Below are positions 1 through 8,145 of a DNA stretch of 64,000 bases, in pieces (the stretch's first letter is position 1; each line of letters begins with the position of its first letter). The notes beneath the pieces are model-generated. The model saw only the letters and a list, made by a program, of their open reading frames with translations, did no database searches and had not been told where the DNA came from. Source of the DNA: Bin55 sp963667455 (GTDB lineage Bacteria; Pseudomonadota; Gammaproteobacteria; Pseudomonadales; Azotimanducaceae); contig CAXXFR010000005.1 in NCBI GenBank assembly GCA_963667455.2, positions 1-64,000 on the forward strand, in the 5' to 3' direction. The position numbers and the translations under genes are program-made.

Positions 1-473
1 AAGACCACCGGCTAGTCCTTTCTGGTTGGTTCTACAACGGCGCATACGTGAAAAAGGCCACATCCGTCTTGAACAAAATCATGGAATCAGAGGGCGAGCA
101 AACCTTCTTTGAATGCCAGGACAAAACGGCTACGGACAAGACCTTCCGGGATGTCATTGGTGGCAGCATCGACGTCGGACTACCGGTCATGTTGGGCTGG
201 AACACTCCGGACTACGGGGACCACTCAGTGCTGGTGATTGGGTATTGGGAAGGAAGCGAAAAGTGGTTGCTGATCAACGACCCCGGAGACGATGCAAGAC
301 AGATCAGCTGGGATTCTCTCAAGAAGCAGAAGACTGCGAAGTTTGAGGTCGGGCTATGCAAACCGGAAACCTACAAAGGGCATCGCCCTTCAAAGAGAAT
401 TGATTCTGCCTCCGAGTCGAAGAGCGCTGTGTACCATTGGACTTCAAAGGGTTACGGACCAGCCGAGGGATGA
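1..473 (+). CDS. C39-like cysteine peptidase domain protein, 5' truncated
   Basis: The reading frame is open from the window edge (first full codon at 3), so the gene begins upstream; the GTG at 48 is probably internal. The visible C-terminal part resembles the second half of a papain-like C39 fold: a hydrophobic strand GLPVMLGW, then DHSVLVIGYW with the likely catalytic His (codon 222-224), then LINDPG with the Asn/Asp expected third catalytic residue (codons 276-281). The catalytic Cys would lie upstream of the window. C39-like domains process leader peptides or act as cysteine peptidases; which applies here cannot be told. It precedes a JAMM metalloprotease gene in the same direction, suggesting an accessory peptidase module. 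Family call is by motif pattern only. Confidence 0.55.
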   Translation, partial: DHRLVLSGWFYNGAYVKKATSVLNKIMESEGEQTFFECQDKTATDKTFRDVIGGSIDVGLPVMLGWNTPDYGDHSVLVIGYWEGSEKWLLINDPGDDARQISWDSLKKQKTAKFEVGLCKPETYKGHRPSKRIDSASESKSAVYHWTSKGYGPAEG

Positions 474-778
474 TCTTGGATTGGGATTGTCCACGGCCGC
501 ACAGATTCGGCACCCCAGTACACCAAGAAGCTTGTGTTAGTCGTCCCGTCTCGCTCGGGCAATCGCGAGGCTATCACCCTGACAACGCGTTACTTACCAA
601 TTGAGTTGGTGACCATTCTGCGGTTTATGGTGTCATTGTGGGAAGCTCAAGATGCCCAGTTGCCACACCTTGAGTCTTGGAATGTTTGAAGCACCAGGAT
701 ACGGCGCGTTGTTAAGGAGTGCGAACTGGATTGACCATAAGATCACAGCAAGCTTTGAAAGAGTAAACGAGGGTTTCT
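474..778. other. Intergenic stretch between the two accessory peptidase genes
   Basis: I see no convincing coding frame here. The downstream gene has a GAGGG ribosome-binding site about 6 nt before its ATG, so the end of this stretch is its leader. No strong promoter, terminator hairpin or repeat was recognised. Confidence 0.4.
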
Positions 779-1456
779 ATGACACTGTTCGATAGGGATA
801 TGGTCGTTCATGTGTCTGATGTGGCCATCATGGACTTGCTCCTAGCAGGTATGGAGTCCTATCACAATAGGCGTAACGACCAGCCTGTTGAGACCGGCGG
901 CTTGTTGTGGGGTTCCATCAGGGACGATGGCGACATGGATCACGTTACTGTCGCCCATGTCTCGACTGACACACACGGTAAACGGCATCCCGAGCACTTC
1001 ACATTAAACCAAGTGTCCACGCAGGCTAAATGCGATTTGATGAATCAGCGATGGCCTCACCTAGCGATGATCGGGGACTTCCATACACACCCCTATTCTC
1101 ACTACGATGAAGTTCCTTCGGATGGATCGGAATTTTCGCGTGGCGACTTCGATTGGTACGAGAAATACCACACTCGAGAGACTTGGGCTGGACGCGTCGG
1201 ACTCGTTCTCACTTTGGCCAAGCTCAAGCGTCATGATAGGCGTAGTGTGAATCCAAGTGTTAAGAAACGGCATGGCAACACACTGTATTGGCAACTAGGC
1301 CGGTATCGGTTTTGGCTAGCAGCTTATGCGATTGATAGTGTAGGAGACCGTTTAGTGGTGTCTCCACAATCCAATCGGGAGCGATCTCGGCAGTATGTCT
1401 ACATCGACGTACCGACGATCAATGGTACAAATGCGTGGTTCACCTATGACTACTAG
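779..1456 (+). CDS. JAMM/MPN (Prok-JAB) metalloprotease-like protein
   Basis: A 225-residue protein with the JAMM zinc signature: Glu38 in VETGGLLWG, the His102-x-His104-Pro pair in GDFHTHP, and Ser120-x-x-Asp123 in SRGD. The distance from the second His to the Ser (16 residues) is longer than the canonical seven, but the order of ligands is correct. JAMM proteins are zinc isopeptidases that remove ubiquitin-like modifiers or process sulfur-carrier and phage proteins. About 90 residues follow the JAMM core, containing FWLAAYAID and a basic KLKRHDRR stretch, with no recognised domain. Start is ATG with GAGGG upstream. It follows a C39-like peptidase gene and ends 174 bp before selC, so it probably belongs to an accessory segment at that tRNA. 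Substrate unknown. Confidence 0.65.
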   Translation: MTLFDRDMVVHVSDVAIMDLLLAGMESYHNRRNDQPVETGGLLWGSIRDDGDMDHVTVAHVSTDTHGKRHPEHFTLNQVSTQAKCDLMNQRWPHLAMIGDFHTHPYSHYDEVPSDGSEFSRGDFDWYEKYHTRETWAGRVGLVLTLAKLKRHDRRSVNPSVKKRHGNTLYWQLGRYRFWLAAYAIDSVGDRLVVSPQSNRERSRQYVYIDVPTINGTNAWFTYDY

Positions 1457-1630
1457 CTCGCGCCGAGATACTGACAGTCACAGCGAGGCAGATCTCGATC
1501 CAGCCAGCGACACGAAGGCCGGGACACGGATGCAACCAATTTCAGTTGGACACGGACCGACTCAAGTGGACGTTTCGCACGACTAACTAAAACGTCAATG
1601 TAACTGGTGGAGTTCAGCTGATCGGGCAGG

Positions 1631-1724
1631 TGGCGGAAGAGGTAGGAGTCGAACCCACCAGACGCCGATTAGGCATCTCAACGGCTTTGAAGGCCGCGCG
1701 CCTCACCGGAGACGATGCTCTTCC
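1631..1724 (-). tRNA. selC: tRNA-Sec (anticodon TCA), selenocysteine tRNA
   Basis: On the minus strand this is strongly similar to E. coli selC: GGAAGAG acceptor arm, the characteristic GTCTCCGGTGAGGC D-arm, anticodon loop CTTCAAA with TCA (complement of 1688-1690), a long variable arm (6-bp stem GATGCC/GGCGTC), GTGGG-TTCGACT-CCTAC T-arm and encoded GCCA 3' end (1631-1634). It reads UGA as selenocysteine with SelA, SelB and SelD, none of which is in this window. Its length is 94 nt with CCA; one nucleotide is missing at the acceptor/T junction compared with my memory of E. coli, giving 7+5 rather than 8+5 stacked base pairs. The 3' end faces the accessory genes at 1-1456, a typical orientation for island integration at selC. 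Confidence 0.93.
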
Positions 1725-1730
1725 ACGCTC

Positions 1731-1759
1731 ATTAAACGCACCACAGAGGCAAGTTTCAA
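1731..1759 (-). promoter_or_regulatory. Candidate sigma-70 promoter of selC
   Basis: On the minus strand, TTGAAA (1754-1759) and TTTAAT (1731-1736) are separated by exactly 17 bp. The -10 box ends 6 nt before the mature tRNA 5' end, so transcription would begin at or very near the first tRNA nucleotide. Inferred from consensus match and spacing only. Confidence 0.5.
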
Positions 1760-2004
1760 GCAAACGCAATCACTACCTCGGCCAGTGCGCGAATTTCAAG
1801 CCAGTCGAGCTGGTTTGCGAATTCTGCATTCCGAACTTACAATGAACTCTGACGGGAACCATTCACATCCTTGCCGATTGTGTTGAACTCCAACCCTTTC
1901 ATTTCGATTTCTTCTCTGCTCCTACTGCCGGTTTAGCCGGCACTCTTGACTTCACAATTCAACCCGTCCCTTTTTCTTAAAGTCAACTTGCAGATGGAGC
2001 CGTA

Positions 2005-3717
2005 ATGAGTTCTGCCCATATTTCCGGCAGCAAGCCCGGCACAATGCCGTTCGAGAAGTACTCGGCATTTACCCCCATTGACTTAGGTAGTCGTCGCTGG
2101 CCATCCAATCGGCTGGAATACGCCCCGCGCTGGTGCAGCGTCGATCTCCGTGATGGCAATCAGGCATTGGTCGATCCAATGACTGTGGACGAGAAGTTGC
2201 GGATGTACGAACTACTGCTCGAGATTGGGCTAGTGGAAATCGAAGTCGGCTTTCCGGCCGCATCGCAGCCGGACTTCGACTTCATTCGCAAGATCATCGA
2301 CGACGGCATGGTGCCGGACAACGTAGTCGTCCAGGTGTTGTGTCAAGCTCGCGAAGAACTCATCGAAAGAACTGTCGAAGCGTTGCAAGGAACCAGCAAT
2401 GCCATCTTCCATCTGTACAACTCCACCTCGGCTTTGCAGCGAAAAGTGGTGTTTGGAATGGATCGTTCCCAGATCGTCGATCTTGCTGTCGAAGGTACTC
2501 AGCTTGTACGAGACATGACTCGAGACCTGAATGGAACAAACGTTCAGTTCGAGTACTCACCCGAGAGTTTTACGGGGACAGAACTGGATTTCGCTCTCGA
2601 AATCAGCTCCGCTGTTTGCAAGACTTGGGGTGCGACACCCGAACAAAAGGTCATCGTCAATCTACCTTCGACGGTGGAGCTCGCTACTCCCAATGTCTAT
2701 GCGGATCAGATCGAGTACTTCTGCGACAACTTCGAGTATCGCGACTCAGCGACGATCAGTTTGCACACCCACAATGATCGTGGAACAGGCATCGCTGCAA
2801 CAGAACTAGCACTGATGGCCGGTGCCGAACGAGTCGAGGGGACGCTTTTCGGCAATGGAGAGCGCACGGGTAATTGTGATCTGGTTACCGTTGCAATGAA
2901 CTTGTTTTCTCAAGGCATCGATCCAGAACTCGATCTGCAGGACATGCAGCGAATCCGAGAAACAGTCGAGTCAGTCAACAAACTTCCCGTTCATCCACGG
3001 CATCCCTACGCAGGAGAATTGGTGTTCACGGCGTTTTCTGGTTCACACCAGGATGCGATTCGTAAAGGCATGGCGCAAGTGGATAAGTCTCGATGGGAAG
3101 TTCCCTATTTGCCCATTGACCCAGGAGACGTTGGTTCGTCCTACAAAGAAGCTGTCCGCGTAAATAGCCAGAGTGGAAAGGGCGGAGTCGGATTTCTGCT
3201 CGAGGAGCACTTTGGGATCTATCTGCCTCGCGAGATGCTGGTGCAATTCTCGAGATCGGTACAAGCGTTGACTGAGCAGATGCGCAGTGAGGTAACCCCC
3301 AAGCAAGTCATTGAGGCCCTGTTGGCCGAGTTTCAGATCGTCGACGGGCCGTACAGCCTGATTCAATACGATCTGACCAATGATGACCAGGGTCGGACAT
3401 CCATCGACGCAATTGTGAAGATCGCCGTTAGCGAGATGACGATTCGAGGAGCTGGATCCGGTCCCATCGAGGCCTTTGTGAACGGAATCTCCGACACGCT
3501 CAACGAGCCGCTTCGCATCCTCGACTACAGACAACAAGCGTTGGCGGATGCAGACGGCGTAGGAAAGGGATCGTCTGCGGTGGGAATCGTGGCAGTTGAG
3601 TTCGAAGACCGTCCGGTGTATGGAATCGGCCTGAGTCCCAACACCGTTACCGCATCATTCATTGCCGTTCTATCGGCGATGAGTCGTAGATGGAAGCTAA
3701 ACGAGGCGAAAGGCTAA
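2005..3717 (+). CDS. leuA: 2-isopropylmalate synthase
   Basis: LeuA condenses 2-oxoisovalerate with acetyl-CoA, the first committed step of leucine synthesis. The 570-residue length and N-terminus match the long LeuA type. The TIM-barrel catalytic motif LRDGNQALVDPM lies near residues 47-58; metal ligands are seen in HTHND (His254, His256) and GNGERTGN. The C-terminal ~130 residues form the leucine-binding regulatory domain, so feedback inhibition is expected. Start is ATG with GGAG 5-8 nt upstream. The 280-bp leader between selC and leuA contains a 6-bp hairpin (1926-1931 with 1937-1942) but no leucine-rich leader peptide that I could read, so attenuation is not supported. It ends 22 bp from a convergent CorC-type gene. 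Confidence 0.95.
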   Translation: MSSAHISGSKPGTMPFEKYSAFTPIDLGSRRWPSNRLEYAPRWCSVDLRDGNQALVDPMTVDEKLRMYELLLEIGLVEIEVGFPAASQPDFDFIRKIIDDGMVPDNVVVQVLCQAREELIERTVEALQGTSNAIFHLYNSTSALQRKVVFGMDRSQIVDLAVEGTQLVRDMTRDLNGTNVQFEYSPESFTGTELDFALEISSAVCKTWGATPEQKVIVNLPSTVELATPNVYADQIEYFCDNFEYRDSATISLHTHNDRGTGIAATELALMAGAERVEGTLFGNGERTGNCDLVTVAMNLFSQGIDPELDLQDMQRIRETVESVNKLPVHPRHPYAGELVFTAFSGSHQDAIRKGMAQVDKSRWEVPYLPIDPGDVGSSYKEAVRVNSQSGKGGVGFLLEEHFGIYLPREMLVQFSRSVQALTEQMRSEVTPKQVIEALLAEFQIVDGPYSLIQYDLTNDDQGRTSIDAIVKIAVSEMTIRGAGSGPIEAFVNGISDTLNEPLRILDYRQQALADADGVGKGSSAVGIVAVEFEDRPVYGIGLSPNTVTASFIAVLSAMSRRWKLNEAKG

Positions 3718-3739
3718 CGCTGGTTTACACCGACTCCTG

Positions 3740-5029
3740 CTAAACGGGAGTCTCGTCTGATTCTGGGTCTTCTGTCGGCTTCTCCGGCGGAGGGGTGACC
3801 TCGATGATTTGAAGTCCAGTGTCGTCGAATTTCTTGACATCGAATACCCAGTCATCGATCTTGACTCCCACTCGTCCGTCCGGGATATCTCCCAGTTCCT
3901 CGAGTATCAGACCATTTAATGTCTTGCTGTTGCCACTTGTGGGCAGTTCCCAGCCGAGTTCCCTGTTGATGTCACGAACAAGCATCTGACCAGAAATTGT
4001 GGCTTTGCCGTCGCTGGTCTGGACTATGGGATCATCGGTGGGTAGATCGGTGGTGAACTCGCCGACAATCTCTTCGAGAGTATCTTCCAAAGTGACGATT
4101 CCCTCTACGCCTCCATACTCGTCAACGACAAACCCAAAGCGTTCCTTCTTATCGAGAAAATTCTGGAGCTGAACGTTGAGAGGCGTACCACTGGGCACGA
4201 AGTAGGGTTGCTGCAACTGCTCCTTGAATGACTCGATTTCCAAGTCCCCGGAGTGCAGCATCTGGCCCAATCGTCGAACATTGGCAACTCCCACCAATTT
4301 GTCCAGTTCCTCTTCGTAGACTGCTAGACGAGTGTGTTCGGCCTTCATCAGTTCATTGACCACTTCGTCGAACGGCTTGGCTAAGTCCAATCCTTCAACT
4401 TCTCCACGAGCCACCATGATGTCGTCGACATTCAGTTGCCGCAGATCAAGCAGTCGAAGCATCATCGCCTGCCACGCGGCTTCTCCCTTGGTCTCGATTA
4501 TCACGGCCGTTCGAAACTCGTCGTGCGAGAGTTGTGCGGGACCAGCCTTGGCCGCCCTAATGATTGGATCGACCAAAATGCTCGCGCACTTGTTGACGAG
4601 AATGACAAACGGATTCAGGATCGTGTGCAGCGGCTTGAGAATGTAAGACGACGGGTAGGCAATGGACTCCGGTCGCTCCGCCGCGATGGTCTTGGGCGCG
4701 ACTTCCGCAAATATGAGGAAGATGATCGTGGTCGCAAAAGCCGCGATGGCGTAGCCGGCGGTCCCGAACCACGTAAAGCAAACTGCTGCGGAGATGACCG
4801 CTGCGCAGTTGTTGACTAGGTTGTTGCCGATCAGTATCACACCAAGCAAGCGGTCTTGGCGTTTGAGCATTTCCTTCGCTCGTCTTGCACCCCCGTGTCC
4901 CTCGCCTGCCATGTGCGCCAAGCGATAGGGGTTTAGCTTCATCATTGCCGTTTCCGAGCTTGAGAAGTACCCGCTCATTGCTAACAGAGCAAGCAACGAT
5001 AGAAGTAGTCCGAGTGTCAGTAAATCCAT
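3740..5029 (-). CDS. yfjD: CNNM/CorC (YfjD-type) membrane protein with CBS domains
   Basis: A 429-residue HlyC/CorC family protein. The N-terminal ~190 residues are a DUF21 transmembrane domain (first segment LLSLLALLAMSGYFSSSETA, then IGNNLVNN and FAEVAPKTIA motifs). The middle holds a CBS pair (around MVARGEVEG and RFGFVVDEYGGVEGIVTLED). The C-terminal CorC_HlyC domain (residues ~340-415) follows. Family members are linked to Mg2+/Co2+ efflux or homeostasis at the inner membrane. It lies 15 bp downstream of a CcsA-like gene, and this pair next to ffh repeats the ypjD-yfjD-ffh arrangement of E. coli. The C-terminus is acidic and proline-rich (PPPEKPTEDPESDETPV). Confidence 0.88.
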   Translation of the reverse strand: MDLLTLGLLLSLLALLAMSGYFSSSETAMMKLNPYRLAHMAGEGHGGARRAKEMLKRQDRLLGVILIGNNLVNNCAAVISAAVCFTWFGTAGYAIAAFATTIIFLIFAEVAPKTIAAERPESIAYPSSYILKPLHTILNPFVILVNKCASILVDPIIRAAKAGPAQLSHDEFRTAVIIETKGEAAWQAMMLRLLDLRQLNVDDIMVARGEVEGLDLAKPFDEVVNELMKAEHTRLAVYEEELDKLVGVANVRRLGQMLHSGDLEIESFKEQLQQPYFVPSGTPLNVQLQNFLDKKERFGFVVDEYGGVEGIVTLEDTLEEIVGEFTTDLPTDDPIVQTSDGKATISGQMLVRDINRELGWELPTSGNSKTLNGLILEELGDIPDGRVGVKIDDWVFDVKKFDDTGLQIIEVTPPPEKPTEDPESDETPV

Positions 5030-5044
5030 GTTCGACTGTGGTTG

Positions 5045-5854
5045 CTAAGCCGTAGGGCCGAGAAAAATCTCGATTGCTATCTTGGTTCCGAAGTAGCCGA
5101 CCAACAAGAGTCCGAATGCCACCAGCGAAAGGCGGGTGGTGAAATTTCCACGCCATCCTCGCAGTACGTGTCCCAACATCAACGCTGCATAGACCAGCCA
5201 CGCTCCAAAGGTGAGTATGACGTGCAAGTGGCTCACATGCGTGAAGAGCTGTCCCCAAAAGAAGACAAATCCCGTGGCTGTGGACACAGTCAGCAATGCC
5301 AGGCCTGTCCAGAGTGCGTTGAACAGAGCGACCTCAGCGCTCTCAAGCGGAGCGAAGAGATTCAAGAATGCGTTGTTGGCGTGATTTCGAATCGCTTTGT
5401 CCAGCCAAATAAGCAATGCCGCCTGACACGCGGCGTATACCAGAATGGAGTAGGCGGCGATGCTAACGACCACGTGTAAGGTCAAACCCGTACTCAGCGG
5501 AGTTGTGTGCAACGATCCGCGGTGCAAGAGGCCGGCAGCGACTAAAAATAGGGCGACGAGTGGATATGCAACCAGAACAAGCGGTGTGGCTCGTGCCGGC
5601 TTGAAAAAGAGTTCGGCAAGAATGATCATGGCGACGGGCGTGGCTACTAGCGAGGCTATCGGAATAATCGACATGTCCACGCCTCCCGACACCCAGAATA
5701 TCTGCACGGTGTAGAGAATCTGCCCGATGCACGCAACGGCGCCAATTACGCTAGGGATGATGGTCCGATTGGTATCGGTGGCCAATCGGCCCCTGTAGGA
5801 AAGGAATGCTGCAGCGATGTAGAGGGCTGCGGAGACGAAAGCTAGCAGAGCCAA
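5045..5854 (-). CDS. ypjD: CcsA/YpjD-like cytochrome c assembly family membrane protein
   Basis: A 269-residue inner-membrane protein with about eight hydrophobic segments, starting MALLAFVSAALYIAAAFLSY. The C-terminal half carries the CcsA-type pattern FFWGQLFTHVSHLHVILTF, with histidines typical of haem-handling CcsA/CcmC proteins. E. coli YpjD has the same position between ffh and yfjD; its precise role is not established, and participation in cytochrome c maturation is inferred from the family only. It is transcribed divergently from ffh and is probably the first gene of a two-gene operon with the CorC-type gene. Confidence 0.85.
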   Translation of the reverse strand: MALLAFVSAALYIAAAFLSYRGRLATDTNRTIIPSVIGAVACIGQILYTVQIFWVSGGVDMSIIPIASLVATPVAMIILAELFFKPARATPLVLVAYPLVALFLVAAGLLHRGSLHTTPLSTGLTLHVVVSIAAYSILVYAACQAALLIWLDKAIRNHANNAFLNLFAPLESAEVALFNALWTGLALLTVSTATGFVFFWGQLFTHVSHLHVILTFGAWLVYAALMLGHVLRGWRGNFTTRLSLVAFGLLLVGYFGTKIAIEIFLGPTA

Positions 5855-5973
5855 GGGTCTACTCGTAGGTACAAGCTCCAGCGCATGGAGCGGATGGTTG
5901 GGTGTGTCCTATACTTGACATCAGGGTTGGCAGACTGGTTCCTGCAACCCGATAAATCCGGGACGAATTCGCA

Positions 5974-7320
5974 ATGTTCGACAATCTAAGCGAGAAGTTT
6001 GCTCGTACTGTTGCCCCTTTACGTGGACGCAGACTCACGGAGAGCAACATTCGTGAGGCCATGCGCGACGTTCGCAATGCATTGCTGGATGCCGATGTCG
6101 CCTTCACGGTAGTTTCGGAGTTTGTACAGGACGTTCAAGACCAAGCCATTGGTCAGACGGTTTCGCGTCAAGTCCAACCCGGCGATGCATTTGTCCGAAT
6201 AGTACATGATTCACTCGTCAAACTAATGGGCGAGGAGAACGACAAGCTCGACCTGGGCGGTGGGAATCTTCCCAATGTAGTTCTCATGGCAGGACTGCAG
6301 GGAGTTGGAAAAACCACGACGGTCGTCAAACTGGCCAAGTGGCTGAAGGAACGAGAATCCAAACGAGTTTCCGTAGTCTCGGCAGATGTCTACCGACCTG
6401 CTGCCATCGATCAGCTTCGATCACTCGCCGGGCAGGCCGATGTTCGCTTCATTGAGAGTCGGCAAAAGGACCGACCAACAGCGATCTGCAAACGAGCGCT
6501 GAGGGATGGCCGCAAGAATGGCGACGATGTGTTGTTGGTCGATACCGCGGGTCGTCTTGCAATTGACGAAGAACTAATGGCTGAGCTTCGCGACCTTCAC
6601 AAGGTTCTCAATCCTCGAGAGACCTTGTTCGTAGTCGATGCTATGACTGGCCAAGACGCTGCAGTTACTGCTCGATCCTTCCATCAGTCGCTCTCGTTGA
6701 CCGGTGTTGTATTGGCGAAAGCTGACGGCGACACCCGCGGTGGAGCAGCACTCTCCGTGCGGTCGATAACTGGTGCTCCAATCAAGTTTCTTGGAGTGGG
6801 AGAGGATCTGGACGGGCTGGAGGAGTTTCAGCCGTCTCGCATAGCTTCACGGATACTCGGCATGGGCGACGTACTTGGCTACGTCGAGGAAGCCGAGCGG
6901 AAAGTCGACAAGAAAAAGGCGGACAAGCTTGCCAAAAAATTCCTGAGCGGAAACCGACTGACGCTCAACGACATGAGAGATCAGTTGCAGCAGCTCACTG
7001 ACATGGGCGGAGCGGACAGCTTGATGAGCATGATGCCCAAGATGGATCCGTCGGTTGCCAAGATCAAGAACGTCGATGACGAGCAGATCAAAAGACAATG
7101 CGTGATCATCGATTCGATGACGCTCCACGAGCGTCAGTTTCCGGCGGTGCTGGATAGTTCTCGGAAGCGTCGGATTGCTAAAGGCAGCGGCACTCAAGTA
7201 CAGGAAGTCAACATGCTGCTGCGCAAGTTCAAGCAGTTTCAGAAGCAAATGAGACAGACGGGTCGACTAGGACCAAAGATGAGAAGACGGTTGGAAGCTC
7301 TCGGCCAAACCGAGGTCTAG
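5974..7320 (+). CDS. ffh: Signal recognition particle protein Ffh
   Basis: Ffh binds 4.5S RNA and signal sequences of nascent inner-membrane proteins and docks with FtsY. The 448 residues show the N domain (1-~85), the GTPase G domain with G1 GLQGVGKTTT, G3 DTAGR and the DGDTRGGAAL stretch, and the methionine-containing M domain with the RNA-binding motif SRKRRIAKGSG. The G4 motif, usually TKxDG, reads AKADG (residues 248-252), so the conserved Thr is Ala. The M domain ends MRQTGRLGPKMRRR, with fewer methionines than E. coli. ATG start; a TATACT box at 5910-5915 is a possible promoter element. It is divergent from ypjD. Confidence 0.96.
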   Translation: MFDNLSEKFARTVAPLRGRRLTESNIREAMRDVRNALLDADVAFTVVSEFVQDVQDQAIGQTVSRQVQPGDAFVRIVHDSLVKLMGEENDKLDLGGGNLPNVVLMAGLQGVGKTTTVVKLAKWLKERESKRVSVVSADVYRPAAIDQLRSLAGQADVRFIESRQKDRPTAICKRALRDGRKNGDDVLLVDTAGRLAIDEELMAELRDLHKVLNPRETLFVVDAMTGQDAAVTARSFHQSLSLTGVVLAKADGDTRGGAALSVRSITGAPIKFLGVGEDLDGLEEFQPSRIASRILGMGDVLGYVEEAERKVDKKKADKLAKKFLSGNRLTLNDMRDQLQQLTDMGGADSLMSMMPKMDPSVAKIKNVDDEQIKRQCVIIDSMTLHERQFPAVLDSSRKRRIAKGSGTQVQEVNMLLRKFKQFQKQMRQTGRLGPKMRRRLEALGQTEV

Positions 7321-7427
7321 TTTGGCGACGAACTCAATTGATCCATAAGAGAACATCAAAAGCACACGCCAAATACTGCTAGTTCCTGTACAATTCCCGC
7401 CCCAATGCTTCTCCAAATCTCGCATTC

Positions 7428-8084
7428 ATGGTTGTAATTCGCTTGGCGCGAGCCGGCACCAAGAAAAAGCCTTTCTTCCACCTATCGGTCACTGACAAGC
7501 GGATGCCCCGCGACGGCCGATTCATTGAGCGCGTTGGTTACTACAACCCGATCGCTCGGGGACAGGCGGTTCGCACTTGGGTCAATCTCGAGCGTGCCGA
7601 TTATTGGATGGGTGTCGGAGCGATTCCCAGTCCTAAAGTTCGGAGCATTATCGAAGCGGCACGCAAGTATCAATCCGCAGCTGGCGAAGTTGAAGAAGGC
7701 ACTGCAGAAGCTAGTGAAGACGTCGCCCAAACTGAAGAGGTTGGAGCTGAAGCAGAGGCTGAGCAGACTGAAGAAACTGCGGTTGAAGAATCGACTGAGA
7801 CTCCTGAAGAACAGGAAGCTGAAGCAGAATCCGCGCAAGCAGAGGCAACTGACGACGTCGAAGACGCAGAAGCGACCGAAGAGTCTGATCAAGCAGATGA
7901 GACTGAAGAGTCTGACGAAGCGGAACAAGTCGAAGAGTCCGATCAAGCTGAAGAGACTGAGGAAGTCTCCGCTGAGGAAGAGTCTGATTCGGATAGCTCT
8001 TCAGAAACGGCCGAGCCAGAAGAATCCGATGCAGACGAGTCTACGGACACCGAATCCGACGAGTCGTCCAAGGAATCCTCGTAG
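7428..8084 (+). CDS. rpsP: 30S ribosomal protein S16 with long acidic C-terminal extension
   Basis: Residues 1-~83 are a normal S16 (MVVIRLARAGTKKKPFFH at the start, RFIERVGYYNP in the middle). A 134-residue tail follows, built almost only of Glu, Asp, Ser, Ala, Thr, Gln and Val, with one Lys near the very end; most S16 proteins stop at 80-90 residues. The tail has irregular repeats of EESDQADE/EESDEAEQ type. It is in frame, has no stop, and is followed directly by the rimM leader, so a frameshift is not needed to explain it. First gene of the rpsP-rimM-trmD-rplS operon; a TACAAT element at 7389-7394 may be the -10 box. ATG start by homology. Confidence 0.93.
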   Translation: MVVIRLARAGTKKKPFFHLSVTDKRMPRDGRFIERVGYYNPIARGQAVRTWVNLERADYWMGVGAIPSPKVRSIIEAARKYQSAAGEVEEGTAEASEDVAQTEEVGAEAEAEQTEETAVEESTETPEEQEAEAESAQAEATDDVEDAEATEESDQADETEESDEAEQVEESDQAEETEEVSAEEESDSDSSSETAEPEESDADESTDTESDESSKESS

Positions 8085-8145
8085 CTTGCTGAGCAGTTAG
8101 AAACTCCTCACAGCAGAACTGCCGCGTGTCAGCCGTCTCCGATCC

